A DNA stretch of 64,000 nt from Bacilli bacterium (GCA_024399115.1 JAKSHZ010000001.1:62001-126000); one strand, 5' to 3'. Shown: positions 44,422-52,820, counted from the stretch's first letter. Made by a program: numbers and translations. The notes: a model not told the origin generated them from the letters alone.

Positions 44422-45045
44422 TTATTTGTAGTATGTTTCATCACCGTATGAACAATGATATTTTTCAATGTTGAATACTCTCCAAAGTTTCCAACAATTC
44501 TTTTTATCAACAATTACAGTATTTATTCTTGAATACAATGGCGGCACCCAAGTCACAAAATCATAAGTAAGAGTGTATTGTTTACTTTCCTTTACTGATT
44601 TTCTGAAATGTAACCAGGAAAAAAAGCCGTATAATGGTTTTGGAGCTCCAAATGTCATAAGTTCATCAACCTTTAGTCTTGTTCTATACTTATAGTCTTC
44701 GGCAGCTAACACGGCCATTGCTCCACCATAACTCCACCCGGCAATTTGTGTTTCATAGAGTGGAAATCTCATTTTTGCGTCGATAAATGCTTTCATTACT
44801 TCATCATTGCAACTTTTCCAGGCTTTTCCATATCCACCGTGAACATGAAAAAAATATTTCTGTCTTTTATAAAGTTTTGCCGGAAAATTAAGATTTGTTT
44901 TCCAGTCCTGTTTTCCTGATGATTCTTCAAACAAAAGACGGATAACTCCGTCAACTTTATCAACAATCACTTTCCAGTCTACTTGAAGTCCGGAAGTATT
45001 AAACTCCGTTTCTCTGATAAGATCAAAAATCTCATTAGGCTTCAT
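44422..45045 (-). CDS. Class-3 lipase-like alpha/beta hydrolase
   Basis: This 207-residue protein has the lipase_3 layout: HVHGGYGKAWKSCND near residue 68, the nucleophile elbow GWSYG (Ser105) within TQIAGWSYGGAMAVLAAEDY, TFGAPKP near 131, Asp162 in LTYDFVTWVPP and His197 in KYHCSYGD. All three catalytic residues are in place. No signal peptide is present, so it acts in the cytoplasm, in the particle or after lysis. It lies between the connector gene and the fibre genes, one base after the connector stop, so a virion-borne esterase or lipase is suspected. Confidence 0.75.
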   Translation of the reverse strand: MKPNEIFDLIRETEFNTSGLQVDWKVIVDKVDGVIRLLFEESSGKQDWKTNLNFPAKLYKRQKYFFHVHGGYGKAWKSCNDEVMKAFIDAKMRFPLYETQIAGWSYGGAMAVLAAEDYKYRTRLKVDELMTFGAPKPLYGFFSWLHFRKSVKESKQYTLTYDFVTWVPPLYSRINTVIVDKKNCWKLWRVFNIEKYHCSYGDETYYK

Positions 45046-45046
45046 T

Positions 45047-46171
45047 TTAAATATTCCCCATTGGAAGATTACTGAATTTAAGTTTGTTTTCTTTGATGTA
45101 CTCTTTTATATCATCCTTATATTCTTTAATTCTGGCACCAAAATAAGCGGATGTTGCTGACTGTGTAGAACTGAATGATTCCGAAATTCCGTCCATAGAG
45201 AGTGAAGAGGAAGAAAAACCTGACATAAGTCCGTCACCGACAATGTTCAAAAGAGATACGGCACACTGTTTTGCAATAACTTCCCTGAGATCGTCAGGAA
45301 TATCTGCTGCACTTTCATAACCGGCGTCATAATCAATTTCATAGAAGATATGGGCGCCGTATGTTGCATTTCCATACATCCCAATTGAAGTCATAATACC
45401 CATAGTTGTATCTGTTGGTTTTACAGGTCTTCTTGCATAACGGATAACACCTTTCTGTTTATCTACAACAACTTCCGGCAAAAGTGAAACACTAGGAATA
45501 GTCCTGTTTAAGAGTTTAAGTTCGTGTAAAGCACAAATTGGTCTCTGCCTTGTACGGATCATTCCGTATTTCTGAATTCGTGTCCAAGAAAACTGATAAA
45601 GATCTTCTTCTTTGTCATAATCAATACCTTTCACAAGTCCCCTTTCTTTGGGACGTGTTCTGTATCGAGTCTTTATAATTTTAATGTTCAGGAGTTTTTC
45701 GAGATCTGCAACGGCAGCTTTAATCATAAATTCAATCTGTTCGTCTGTGAAAGTCGCACCATTAGTTGCCTTGAAGTCCGTTCCCCAAAGGTATGTATAT
45801 CTGAGATCATCAGGACATACAATTTTTCCCCATTCACCTGGAGCCGGTTCATAATTCCCAAAAGAATATCCGATAGGCCCTGTTATTCCACACCTTACCC
45901 AATTGGAATAATTAAAGTCTTCCGGTTCTGGATTTTCCACATTTTCACCACAAGAACGGTAAGTGAACAATCCGTCTTCTTCTAAAAGGTCTAAAAAAGC
46001 ACCGTTTTCAACAGTTTTAATTACTGTTTCTTCATCAGGAACAACAAATCCGTTTTCTGTATAAACTTCCCATGTTTCAGACCCCTTTTTAAGTCTTTCT
46101 ACACGTTGTTTTTCAGATACATTTGATACAGTAACTATTACTTTATTCTTTAAGCTTTCTGCAACGATCAT
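45047..46171 (-). CDS. Probable head-tail connector protein, region B
   Basis: This 374-residue protein follows the capsid genes and contains a helical central segment, DEQIEFMIKAAVADLEKLLN near residue 143, then IKIIKTRYRTRPKERGLVKG and a beta segment FYEIDYDAGYESAADIPDDL leading to a C-terminal helix. This helix-beta-helix plan is that of gp6-type adaptors in large Firmicutes phages. The N-terminal 130 residues are extra. The call is by pattern and position. Confidence 0.6.
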   Translation of the reverse strand: MIVAESLKNKVIVTVSNVSEKQRVERLKKGSETWEVYTENGFVVPDEETVIKTVENGAFLDLLEEDGLFTYRSCGENVENPEPEDFNYSNWVRCGITGPIGYSFGNYEPAPGEWGKIVCPDDLRYTYLWGTDFKATNGATFTDEQIEFMIKAAVADLEKLLNIKIIKTRYRTRPKERGLVKGIDYDKEEDLYQFSWTRIQKYGMIRTRQRPICALHELKLLNRTIPSVSLLPEVVVDKQKGVIRYARRPVKPTDTTMGIMTSIGMYGNATYGAHIFYEIDYDAGYESAADIPDDLREVIAKQCAVSLLNIVGDGLMSGFSSSSLSMDGISESFSSTQSATSAYFGARIKEYKDDIKEYIKENKLKFSNLPMGNI

Positions 46172-46189
46172 TTTTTACACCCTCTAACT

Positions 46190-46232
46190 AAAAAAAACGG
46201 CCGTACAGATCGGCTAATAACCCATACGGCCG
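46190..46232 (-). terminator. Intrinsic terminator after region-B capsid genes
   Basis: CGGCCGTA (46198-46205) pairs with TACGGCCG (46225-46232); on the minus strand eight T follow. It could also reduce expression of the connector and lipase genes relative to the capsid gene. Confidence 0.88.
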
Positions 46233-46273
46233 GAAAAAAACGTGGAGCTTTTTTCTATGGCAATCCCCTACCT

Positions 46274-46567
46274 TTATTTTTCTGATACTGAATAGCCAGG
46301 AATACGGCTTAAGTGTTCGGCGTCTTTCATCCCAACTTTTGCTTTGCCGTTTTCATCAAAAGTAATAATTGCTCCTGATGAAGCCGAAATTTTTCTTCCG
46401 GCCATTTCCTTGTTTACCACGGTAAATGTTTTTTCTCCAAACAAATACCTTTTCGGTTCTTCCGGTTTAGTTTCCACAATTGGCGATTCAACCGGGCCGG
46501 TTGTTTTTACTTCCGGTTCGGTTGAAACGTTAGTGGAAGTTGTTTTTGGTCTTCCACTTTTTGCCAT
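46274..46567 (-). CDS. Small accessory head protein, region B
   Basis: This 97-residue protein has a Thr/Pro/Glu-rich N-terminal half and a beta-rich C-terminal half (KTFTVVNKEMAGRKISASSG ... SRIPGYSVSEK). Its start overlaps the capsid stop by one base. It may be a decoration or capsid accessory protein; no family is recognised. Confidence 0.6.
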   Translation of the reverse strand: MAKSGRPKTTSTNVSTEPEVKTTGPVESPIVETKPEEPKRYLFGEKTFTVVNKEMAGRKISASSGAIITFDENGKAKVGMKDAEHLSRIPGYSVSEK

Positions 46568-47946
46568 TAGAATCCGCCTGTGTAAGCAATGTTCTTAACA
46601 ATTGAACAGAATTCAGGAGCTCTGTTTTCCAGTGCGCCGTAAAGAACGATAAGGAATGGAGTTTCTGCTTTATCTGTTGGATAAAGTGGAATTGTTGAAC
46701 ATGGAAGCAGCTGATCAAATGACAGAATTGGTGAAGTACGTCCTTCTGACAGGAGGATCATAGAAGCTGTTCCAGGAAGATCTTCGTTAAGGTCAACGTA
46801 AGTTGTATCTCCGGCTGGATTCTTTCCTACCTGTACCATTTCCATACATTCTGTTAAGCCTTTCTTTGAACGACAGATAATAAATCCAGTTGCTTTTGTG
46901 TCACCTGTGATTGTGAGTGTTACACCGTCACCGGCTGCAACTGTAGCGGCTGCTGCAAGTTCTTTTCCTTCTGAAATACCGTATGCGTTTACAGCATGTA
47001 CTGTATACATATAGTCACCAGCGTCTGCTGTAACGAATTTTGATCCCGAAGCTGTTGCGGCCGAAGCTGTGAAAGCTGTTGGAGTTGCTGGACGTTTGTT
47101 TACGTCACCCTGTGCTGTTACTTTTCCCTTAACCTGGAAGAATTTGTCTGCTCCGGCTTCACCTGACAGTTTAATTGTTGATCCAATTGCTGTTACGTGA
47201 TCAGGAAGACCCATACCAGTAGAGTTTACTCCGTTGTTAAGAACATAACGTGAGCGTTCTGCAAAAAGATCTTTAATGTCTTTTGCGAGTACGGCCGGGA
47301 AGAATGATTTTTTAAGATCTCCACCACGTTCCCATACCTGACGTGCAACTTCGTCAAACATTGATTCACCCATAGAGCCGATAGAAGCACCGCGGGCGTC
47401 ATGTTTGTAAGCATTTGTAGAATCTTTGATCTGTTTCAGGAGGCCGTCAAATTCTGTAGGAATTACGCTTGAATCTCCGTGGAAGATCTGGTGTTCGGCA
47501 CCCTTGATAATTGTTTCGATACCAGCGAGTTTTTCACTTGCCAGAGCGCCTTCAAAAGTTTTAACAACTTCCATCTGTTTTGTTACAGAGCGGCGTGTCT
47601 GGAGATATTTCATTTCCAGGAATTTTCTTTCAAGAGCCTGATCTGTTTCTGCACTTGATCCACCTTCTGCTACTGAAAGGAAACGGTAATCACCGTGCTG
47701 AGTGCGGCGGTTGAATTCGTGTACTGTTGAATTTACAGGTTCTTTTTTCAGTCCGTTGAAAACTTTACAGTCTTCTTTGAGCTGTGCTACAACGTTTACT
47801 GTTGTTGATTCCAGGTCTTCTGGGATCATTGCACGTCCATTTACATAAGTTGCCGAGTCTGTTCCGTAACCGGCTGTAAGGGCTTTGTTAAGAGCCTCCT
47901 GTTCTGCACCGTTAGAGGCGCTTGTTACATTTCCGTCAAAAAACAT
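46567..47946 (-). CDS. Major capsid protein, region B
   Basis: This 459-residue protein is the second major capsid candidate. It follows the protease-scaffold gene, and contains the coat-like segments HGDYRFLSVAEGGSSAETD, LQTRRSVTKQMEVVKTFEGA and RQVWERGGDLKKSFFPAVLA. An inserted beta domain lies near residues 285-385 (TPTAFTASAATASGSKFVTA onward). The N-terminal arm, AGYGTDSATYVNGRAMIPED, has a close copy inside the protease-scaffold protein. It shows no similarity to the region-A coat protein. Such coat proteins occur in large Firmicutes myoviruses and relatives. Confidence 0.8.
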   Translation of the reverse strand: MFFDGNVTSASNGAEQEALNKALTAGYGTDSATYVNGRAMIPEDLESTTVNVVAQLKEDCKVFNGLKKEPVNSTVHEFNRRTQHGDYRFLSVAEGGSSAETDQALERKFLEMKYLQTRRSVTKQMEVVKTFEGALASEKLAGIETIIKGAEHQIFHGDSSVIPTEFDGLLKQIKDSTNAYKHDARGASIGSMGESMFDEVARQVWERGGDLKKSFFPAVLAKDIKDLFAERSRYVLNNGVNSTGMGLPDHVTAIGSTIKLSGEAGADKFFQVKGKVTAQGDVNKRPATPTAFTASAATASGSKFVTADAGDYMYTVHAVNAYGISEGKELAAAATVAAGDGVTLTITGDTKATGFIICRSKKGLTECMEMVQVGKNPAGDTTYVDLNEDLPGTASMILLSEGRTSPILSFDQLLPCSTIPLYPTDKAETPFLIVLYGALENRAPEFCSIVKNIAYTGGF

Positions 47947-47973
47947 AGTTTTTTACCTCACTTAAAGATTTGT

Positions 47974-49434
47974 TTAGCAATTTTTCATTTTGTTTGAAAT
48001 GAAAGTGAAACATTCATCAGACATTTTCTTTCCTGTTTTCATTGCGAGCTGTACTTCATTTTCGTACATTGTCGATTTAACAAGATCGAGTTCTCCGGCA
48101 GCTACAGATTTACAGAGGATGTTTCTTACGGCTAAGAAATCTTCCTGTGTAGGTCTTCCTTCCGGCTGTTTTACCTGATTTGAAGTCATGTCGATTGATT
48201 TAGACATAGTAGAATTCATTGGAAGTGGTTCATCAGAAAGTGATTTAACCATTTCGGCAAGTAAAACATTTGCCTGTCCGAGGTCTTCCATTGATTTACG
48301 GAGTTCACGAAGTTCTTCGTGAATTGCCTCATTTTCGTCTTTAAGAGATTTAATGAGTTCTGTACCGTCTACCATTTCTTCTTCATCAAAAGACTTTTTA
48401 CAAGACTTTTTAGTTTCTTCTTTGTCTTCGTCCTGATCGTCTTCGCTGTCAGTATCGTCAAAGTCGAATTCAGGTTCATCCTGGTCTGTGTCTTCCATAT
48501 CTTTGTCTTTGGCGTCTTCTTCGGCCATTGACTTCAACATTTCGTCACAGGTCTGAGCAAAAATAGACTTTTTCATTTTGCCAGTTCCTCCCTTATTTAT
48601 AATTTCACGGACAATTGCCCGTGATTCATCCTGATCAATTCCGTTATCCATTAAAAAATTAACGGCAACGTTGAAATCAGTAATGTTTCCAAATTCCATT
48701 TCTTTTGTAAGTTCCTGAATAACGCTATTTACGTCTGCCTGAGAAACATCATCAAGATCAATTCCGGCACTTTCAGGAACAATGTTGAAAGTGTTTTTTG
48801 CCATATCCTCAGGAATAAGAGCATTTCCACCTTCTTTATTAGCCGAGTCTGTTCCATATCCGGCGGAAAGTGATTTATAAGTATCTGCAAATTCCTGAGC
48901 TGTAAGAGATTTCGCGAAAACGGCGGATCCAACAGTATTGTTTACCGGTGAAGTTGTAAGAGCGAGATCGTTCCACAAAACGTGTGTGATCTGTTCAATT
49001 CCATTTGCTGCTTTTTTGATTTTTGGAAAGATACCACCTACAGAAGCACGAATTCTTGTAGAGCCGTCCTGTAACTTCTGGATAATATCTTTTGCTTTGT
49101 CATTTGATTTATAGAGAATTCCTTTCACGAAAGTTGATTTTCCGTCCGTCCAAACGTCCAAAGGTTCACCGATTACGTTTTCAGGAACACTTTCAACGGA
49201 TCCGTCAGGTTTTCTCATTTTGTGCTGATGATCCCAAGAAATAACTCCCTTTTTAATGAAGTTATCTTTGGATTCCATAAGAGCTGACTGTAAAACAATC
49301 TGGTCTTGCAAGTCCACGTTTTCGTTACTTGCCTCAACCTGAAAAATATAATTTCCGTTGGCGTCTGTTTTGCCGTCTACTGATTTACAGATTGAAAAGT
49401 CTAAGAAAAAATCGTTATTGCCGTAAAAATCCAT
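47974..49434 (-). CDS. Prohead protease fused to scaffold-like region
   Basis: This 486-residue protein begins with a prohead protease domain: VDLQDQIVLQSALMES, His in VISWDHQHKMRKPDG and Ser in IRASVGGIFPKIKK, then LWNDLALTTSPVN. This is the plan of T4 gp21-type serine proteases. A segment similar to the coat N-terminus follows (KSLSAGYGTDSANKEG, NALIPEDMAKNTFNIV), then an acidic coiled region (DQDEPEFDFDDTDSEDDQDE) and a helical C-terminus typical of internal scaffolds. The start at 49434 has GGGAG upstream; an in-frame ATG at 49515 would read through a terminator and is rejected. Confidence 0.8.
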   Translation of the reverse strand: MDFYGNNDFFLDFSICKSVDGKTDANGNYIFQVEASNENVDLQDQIVLQSALMESKDNFIKKGVISWDHQHKMRKPDGSVESVPENVIGEPLDVWTDGKSTFVKGILYKSNDKAKDIIQKLQDGSTRIRASVGGIFPKIKKAANGIEQITHVLWNDLALTTSPVNNTVGSAVFAKSLTAQEFADTYKSLSAGYGTDSANKEGGNALIPEDMAKNTFNIVPESAGIDLDDVSQADVNSVIQELTKEMEFGNITDFNVAVNFLMDNGIDQDESRAIVREIINKGGTGKMKKSIFAQTCDEMLKSMAEEDAKDKDMEDTDQDEPEFDFDDTDSEDDQDEDKEETKKSCKKSFDEEEMVDGTELIKSLKDENEAIHEELRELRKSMEDLGQANVLLAEMVKSLSDEPLPMNSTMSKSIDMTSNQVKQPEGRPTQEDFLAVRNILCKSVAAGELDLVKSTMYENEVQLAMKTGKKMSDECFTFISNKMKNC

Positions 49435-49480
49435 AATGCTTTTTACTCCCAAAAAAAGCACCGGATTCCAGGTTAAAAAG

Positions 49481-49516
49481 AAAAAAGGCGGCGGCACTTT
49501 TTTTGCGTCCACCACC
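49481..49516 (-). terminator. Intrinsic terminator of the nine-gene small operon
   Basis: GGCGGCGG (49487-49494) pairs with CCACCACC (49509-49516) with two G-U pairs on the minus strand, followed by six T. It isolates the small-gene operon from the protease gene. Confidence 0.8.
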
Positions 49517-49590
49517 TTCTTTTGAAGTGTGTATAGATGTTATTTATTTACTAAGATTTGTAATAAGTTTAATTTATCTTTATACAACCG

Positions 49591-49806
49591 TCAAGTATGA
49601 AACTCTTTCACGGCATTAACAAGGCTTTTTTTTATCATCTGCTTACACTTTTTATCGCCGCCTTCTTCAAATTCCTCTTTTCCGGCAAAAGGACATTTTA
49701 TACTGGTTATCTTACAGAAAGAACAATCACAATTTCTGTAAATTAGTTCCACTGTTCTATCAAGGTTTGACAGATTACTGTTTATCATTTCTTCTTCAAA
49801 AGTCAT
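49591..49806 (-). CDS. Small cysteine-rich protein (island gene 9)
   Basis: A 71-residue acidic protein with CDCSFCKITSIKCPF and a later Cys, consistent with a small metal-binding fold. GAGGTAAAAA lies before the start. It is the last gene of the repressor-controlled operon. Function is not recognised. Confidence 0.6.
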   Translation of the reverse strand: MTFEEEMINSNLSNLDRTVELIYRNCDCSFCKITSIKCPFAGKEEFEEGGDKKCKQMIKKSLVNAVKEFHT

Positions 49807-49856
49807 TTTTTACCTCACCCAGATTATAAAACTACTGTTTTTTCATTTCATTCAAC

Positions 49857-50039
49857 TCACAGTTGAATATTTTCCTTTTCCCTGATTGACTCAATAACTA
49901 CTCCCTTTCTCCGGTTCATCATCTTTTCAAGAAAGTATTTTCTTGCTTTGTTCTTGTCTTTTGCTTCAACAGTCATTATTGAAAGTCCACCGGCATTTTT
50001 GTCTAAAGGCCTAATATATCTTATTTCGTATTTCTTCAT
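49857..50039 (-). CDS. Small basic protein, MKKYxIR type (island gene 8)
   Basis: A 60-residue protein, MKKYEIRYIRPLDKNAGG ..., with a beta-alpha-beta look. It resembles island gene 6 in its start (MKKYxIR), suggesting related small folds. Confidence 0.6.
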   Translation of the reverse strand: MKKYEIRYIRPLDKNAGGLSIMTVEAKDKNKARKYFLEKMMNRRKGVVIESIREKENIQL

Positions 50040-50047
50040 TTTCTTAC

Positions 50048-50239
50048 CTACAATTCAATTACGGCATAACCAATGTTTTTCAATACATTATTATCATATC
50101 CAAAGCGTTCATGAGCAACACTAAGGATCATTTCATTCAAAGCACTTTCAGGACAATCAATTATTTCACTGTGAGCTGTAGGATTAAGTCTTGCTCCGTC
50201 CTGTCTTGTATCTCTTACGGTAATTCTGTATCTGTTCAT
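50048..50239 (-). CDS. Small protein of unknown function (island gene 7)
   Basis: A 63-residue protein, MNRYRITVRDTRQDGARLNP ..., beta strand then helix (SALNEMILSVAHERFG) then strand. Its ATG overlaps the stop of gene 6 (ATGA), so the two are coupled. Confidence 0.6.
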   Translation of the reverse strand: MNRYRITVRDTRQDGARLNPTAHSEIIDCPESALNEMILSVAHERFGYDNNVLKNIGYAVIEL

Positions 50240-50397
50240 TCTTCAACCTCCATAATTTCATAGAATCCAGGTTCATATATTCCGTTTGCTTTATCGTCAT
50301 TCTCATACAACTCCAGAGCTTTCTGAGCTGCTTGAAGACTGTCGAATTCGTCTATTATAATTCCACACTGTTTATCTCTTATCTTATATTTCTTCAT
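50236..50397 (-). CDS. Small protein, MKKYxIR type (island gene 6)
   Basis: A 53-residue frame, MKKYKIRDKQCGIIIDEFDS ..., ends EIMEVEE. It fills the gap between genes 5 and 7, overlaps gene 7 by ATGA and starts one base after gene 5, so it is very likely real despite its size. Confidence 0.65.
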   Translation of the reverse strand: MKKYKIRDKQCGIIIDEFDSLQAAQKALELYENDDKANGIYEPGFYEIMEVEE

Positions 50398-50398
50398 C

Positions 50399-50587
50399 CT
50401 AAATCCCACTTGTTACTAGTTCCAAGAGTTTTTCTTCTACAACCTGATATATAATTGCTTTATATCCAGGACACTCTGCCTTAAGTTTGTCTATTTCTCC
50501 GTCAAGTTTTTCAACCGCACACTTTCTGTAATAAACAACCTTGTCAGTACCCATGTCAAATTCAATTCTCCATAACCTAACTTTCAT
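50399..50587 (-). CDS. Small protein of unknown function (island gene 5)
   Basis: A 62-residue protein, MKVRLWRIEFDMGTDKVVYY ..., with strand-helix-strand pattern (DGEIDKLKAECPGYKAIIYQ). A GGAGGTAAGAAA site precedes it. Confidence 0.6.
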   Translation of the reverse strand: MKVRLWRIEFDMGTDKVVYYRKCAVEKLDGEIDKLKAECPGYKAIIYQVVEEKLLELVTSGI

Positions 50588-50607
50588 TTTCTTACCTCCT
50601 ATTCCCC

Positions 50608-50952
50608 TTAAAATTCTGCTTTAATACATCCATTTCTGAATTCAGTCGTTGCTTTTTCATCAGGGCCACCAAAATACCAGCCAACAATTGTTGTACTTTT
50701 TATATCTCCGTTTTCATCAAAAGTATTTTCAAAAATAATTGTTCGATCCATTTCAGGAATGTAACCTACTTCAATTTCTTTTTTCGGTTCTTCATTCACC
50801 CAGTAACCTGGATTTTGACAAAGCCACTCCCTAACCTGTCTTTTATGTTCTGTACTCCAAAAGTTTTTATTTTCAAGACAATCCCAAACACTTGAACCAC
50901 TTTCTTTGGCTTCCTGAACAAGCATTAACCCATATTCTTGAATTTCATTCAT
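50608..50952 (-). CDS. Hypothetical acidic protein (island gene 4)
   Basis: A 114-residue protein starting MNEIQEYGLMLVQEAKES, with a Trp-rich middle (VWDCLENKNFWSTEHKRQVR). The start at 50952 has GGAGG upstream; an in-frame ATG at 50991 would overlap the previous gene. Function is not recognised. Confidence 0.6.
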   Translation of the reverse strand: MNEIQEYGLMLVQEAKESGSSVWDCLENKNFWSTEHKRQVREWLCQNPGYWVNEEPKKEIEVGYIPEMDRTIIFENTFDENGDIKSTTIVGWYFGGPDEKATTEFRNGCIKAEF

Positions 50953-50965
50953 CCCTCGCCTCCTA

Positions 50966-51160
50966 TTAAAATCCGGGATTATAACTTCCATACGGTCTTC
51001 TAATTTCCATGGAATACATCAGTTCACTTCCGCTATTGTTTTCGTAAATCTCACCAAACCACCACCCTTTACCACGGTTTTCGGATCTGTACTTAATTGC
51101 TTCTAATTCCGAACTAAAATCCATTAAAATTGAAATACTAGCAAATGCAATTTTCTTCAT
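50966..51160 (-). CDS. Small protein of unknown function (island gene 3)
   Basis: A 64-residue protein, MKKIAFASISILMDFSSELE ..., with aromatic C-terminal half (GKGWWFGEIYENN). A short hydrophobic start could be a strand; a membrane role is not supported. Confidence 0.55.
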   Translation of the reverse strand: MKKIAFASISILMDFSSELEAIKYRSENRGKGWWFGEIYENNSGSELMYSMEIRRPYGSYNPGF

Positions 51161-51172
51161 TCCCCTTTTCTC

Positions 51173-51457
51173 CTAATAATTCTTCTTGATAATTTTCCAA
51201 CCGGCTGCTACACCGTGATTTTCATTACAACCATTAGCACACCAATAAACACCGTCTCTTTCTGCAATAAACCAACAGTTATCAGGATAATCTTTCAAAC
51301 ATTCTTCATAGCCGTATTCAGCGAATTCCTTTGAATAAGCCGGATAACCGTCTAAACATTGATAGTGCATACTTCCTGAATCATCCCAACTATAACAATA
51401 ACCAACATCAATCAGTTTGTTCTTTTCAATAATTTCCTGACTTAAAATATTTATCAT
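51173..51457 (-). CDS. Hypothetical Cys/Trp-rich protein (island gene 2)
   Basis: A 94-residue protein starting MINILSQEIIEKNKLIDVGY, rich in Tyr, Trp and Cys (CLKDYPDNCWFIAERDGVYW). The start at 51457 has AAGGAA upstream; the longer frame would run into gene 1. Function is not recognised. Confidence 0.6.
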   Translation of the reverse strand: MINILSQEIIEKNKLIDVGYCYSWDDSGSMHYQCLDGYPAYSKEFAEYGYEECLKDYPDNCWFIAERDGVYWCANGCNENHGVAAGWKIIKKNY

Positions 51458-51461
51458 TTCC

Positions 51462-51722
51462 TTATTCTCCGTAATACTCTTTCTGACGTTGCTTGATCCA
51501 ATTGCCTTCATCCTTAGAGAAGAATGTATAACTCTCACAAGGGCTGAACATTTCATATTCATCAGGGATTACGTGCAACTTGTAACGTTTCTGTTCACCA
51601 CCAGGAAGCATTTCAACCAGGATTGTTTTTTCTGTCTTCTTCAAAACTTTACAACCAACCAAAAGGTCATGCTTATTCCAGAATCTTGCCCAATACTCTT
51701 TCCCAATTTCGAATCTTTTCAT
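51462..51722 (-). CDS. Hypothetical protein, first gene of small operon (island gene 1)
   Basis: An 86-residue protein, MKRFEIGKEYWARFWNKHDL ..., with an SH3-like beta pattern (GCKVLKKTEKTILVEMLPGG). The start at 51722 has GGAGG upstream; an in-frame ATG at 51746 is less likely. It is first after the operator-controlled promoter, the place where main effectors usually lie. Confidence 0.62.
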   Translation of the reverse strand: MKRFEIGKEYWARFWNKHDLLVGCKVLKKTEKTILVEMLPGGEQKRYKLHVIPDEYEMFSPCESYTFFSKDEGNWIKQRQKEYYGE

Positions 51723-51752
51723 TTCTTTCCTCCGTCTCTCCCCCACATCTTT

Positions 51753-51842
51753 ATATTACACGATTTTCCGTGTAATGTAAATCCCTACACGAAAAAAAAT
51801 GTAAAAAAAATACTTGTTTATACACTTTTTTTAGTGTAATAT
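51753..51842. promoter_or_regulatory. Divergent promoters with operators in both spacers
   Basis: Leftward: TTTACA (51776-51781), 17-base spacer, TAATAT (51753-51758), with the perfect repeat ATTACACG-N6-CGTGTAAT (51755-51776). Rightward: TTGTTT (51814-51819), 17-base spacer, TAATAT (51837-51842), with TACACT-N6-AGTGTA (51821-51838). A weaker third site, TACACG-N6-AATGTA, lies at 51786-51803. The XRE protein encoded at 51852 is the expected ligand. Confidence 0.85.
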
Positions 51843-51851
51843 TCTGACAAT

Positions 51852-52055
51852 ATGTTTATTTATAAGATTGATATTTTGGAAAAATTAAAAGAAGCTGGTT
51901 ATAACACTACACGTCTTCGCCGTGAAAAGCTGCTTACTGAGTCTGCGATTACAGATCTCAGGAATGGTAAAGTTGTTGGAATTATTTCTCTTGAAAAGAT
52001 TTGTGCTTTGTTAGAAACACAACCTGGAGACCTGATTGAATATAAGCGAGGGTAA
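51852..52055 (+). CDS. XRE-family repressor (small helix-turn-helix protein)
   Basis: This 67-residue protein is a single Cro/C1-type helix-turn-helix domain: TTRLRREKLLTESAITDLRN covers the recognition helices and the end LEKICALLETQPGDLIEY is a hallmark of this family. It has no effector domain. No ribosome-binding site is seen; the predicted transcript start is within about five bases of the ATG. Operators of the form TACACK-N6-MGTGTA lie in its own promoter, in the divergent operon promoter and in the promoter of the gene at 52821, so it probably represses all three. Confidence 0.88.
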   Translation: MFIYKIDILEKLKEAGYNTTRLRREKLLTESAITDLRNGKVVGIISLEKICALLETQPGDLIEYKRG

Positions 52056-52352
52056 ATGAAAGTTTTTTTTGAGAATAATAAATGGGCGGAATTAACCCAG
52101 GATCAATTAGATCTCCATATCAAAATGCAAAAAGTTTATAACGATATTGGAAAAGAACGCGAAGACTTTGTTGAAAAACAAAGAGAAAGGTCCATGAAAA
52201 GTTGTTATAATCCTGATTTATTTCAAAAAGAACAGGAAGAATACAGAGCATTTCTAAAACAATTAGAGCCACGTTTAGATTTTTGCTTTAAATATGATCA
52301 GTGTTCTATGTTGCCACCGTTGAGCGTAAAAATTAAGGAAATTAAACAATAA
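52056..52352 (+). CDS. Hypothetical protein downstream of repressor
   Basis: A 98-residue charged, mostly helical protein (MKVFFENNKWAELTQDQLDL ...) whose ATG follows the repressor stop directly (TAAATG). It is autoregulated together with the repressor. Function is not recognised. Confidence 0.6.
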   Translation: MKVFFENNKWAELTQDQLDLHIKMQKVYNDIGKEREDFVEKQRERSMKSCYNPDLFQKEQEEYRAFLKQLEPRLDFCFKYDQCSMLPPLSVKIKEIKQ

Positions 52353-52364
52353 GGAAAATAAAAC

Positions 52365-52712
52365 ATGGAATTACTATCAGACTATTTTCACATATATACA
52401 GACGATAACGGAATTATTACAGATTTAAAGCCGGATATAGAAAATGGGCATAATCCTGAACTAAAAAATTTAATAACGGAAGACTATGTAAAATTATATA
52501 TTGAAGAATGTGTACAATATTTTTGTAAAAGCAATCATATCTCTCATTTTTGGTGGAAAAAATTTGGTTGCATTGAAAGTTTTTTTTCCTGGCATAACAT
52601 GACTTATAATTTTGTTATTACATTTAGAAAAAAACACATGGCAATTCAATTTAGCAAAAACTATATTGATATAGATAGATTTACCCCACTTTCAATGATT
52701 CTAAGAAAATAA
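52365..52712 (+). CDS. Hypothetical protein, last gene of repressor operon
   Basis: A 115-residue protein (MELLSDYFHIYTDDNGIITD ...) with aromatic-rich beta C-terminal half (NFVITFRKKHMAIQFSKNYI). It is unusually AT-rich. An AAGGAAAATAAA site precedes it and a strong terminator follows. Function is not recognised. Confidence 0.6.
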   Translation: MELLSDYFHIYTDDNGIITDLKPDIENGHNPELKNLITEDYVKLYIEECVQYFCKSNHISHFWWKKFGCIESFFSWHNMTYNFVITFRKKHMAIQFSKNYIDIDRFTPLSMILRK

Positions 52713-52717
52713 AAAAA

Positions 52718-52746
52718 AGCCGGATATATAATCCGGCTATATTTTT
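52718..52746 (+). terminator. Intrinsic terminator of repressor operon
   Basis: AGCCGGAT (52718-52725) pairs with ATCCGGCT (52731-52738), followed by ATATTTTT. Confidence 0.88.
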
Positions 52747-52820
52747 ATACTTCTAAGAATCTAGGTTATCTACATAACGCACTGATTGGATCAGACTTTC
52801 AATTCAAAGAAATACGGTTC

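Noticed and set aside
47974-49515. Longer protease start at 49515
   Set aside because: The extra 27 residues (VDAKKVPPPFFFLTWNPV...) are translated from a terminator hairpin; GGGAG precedes the ATG at 49434.
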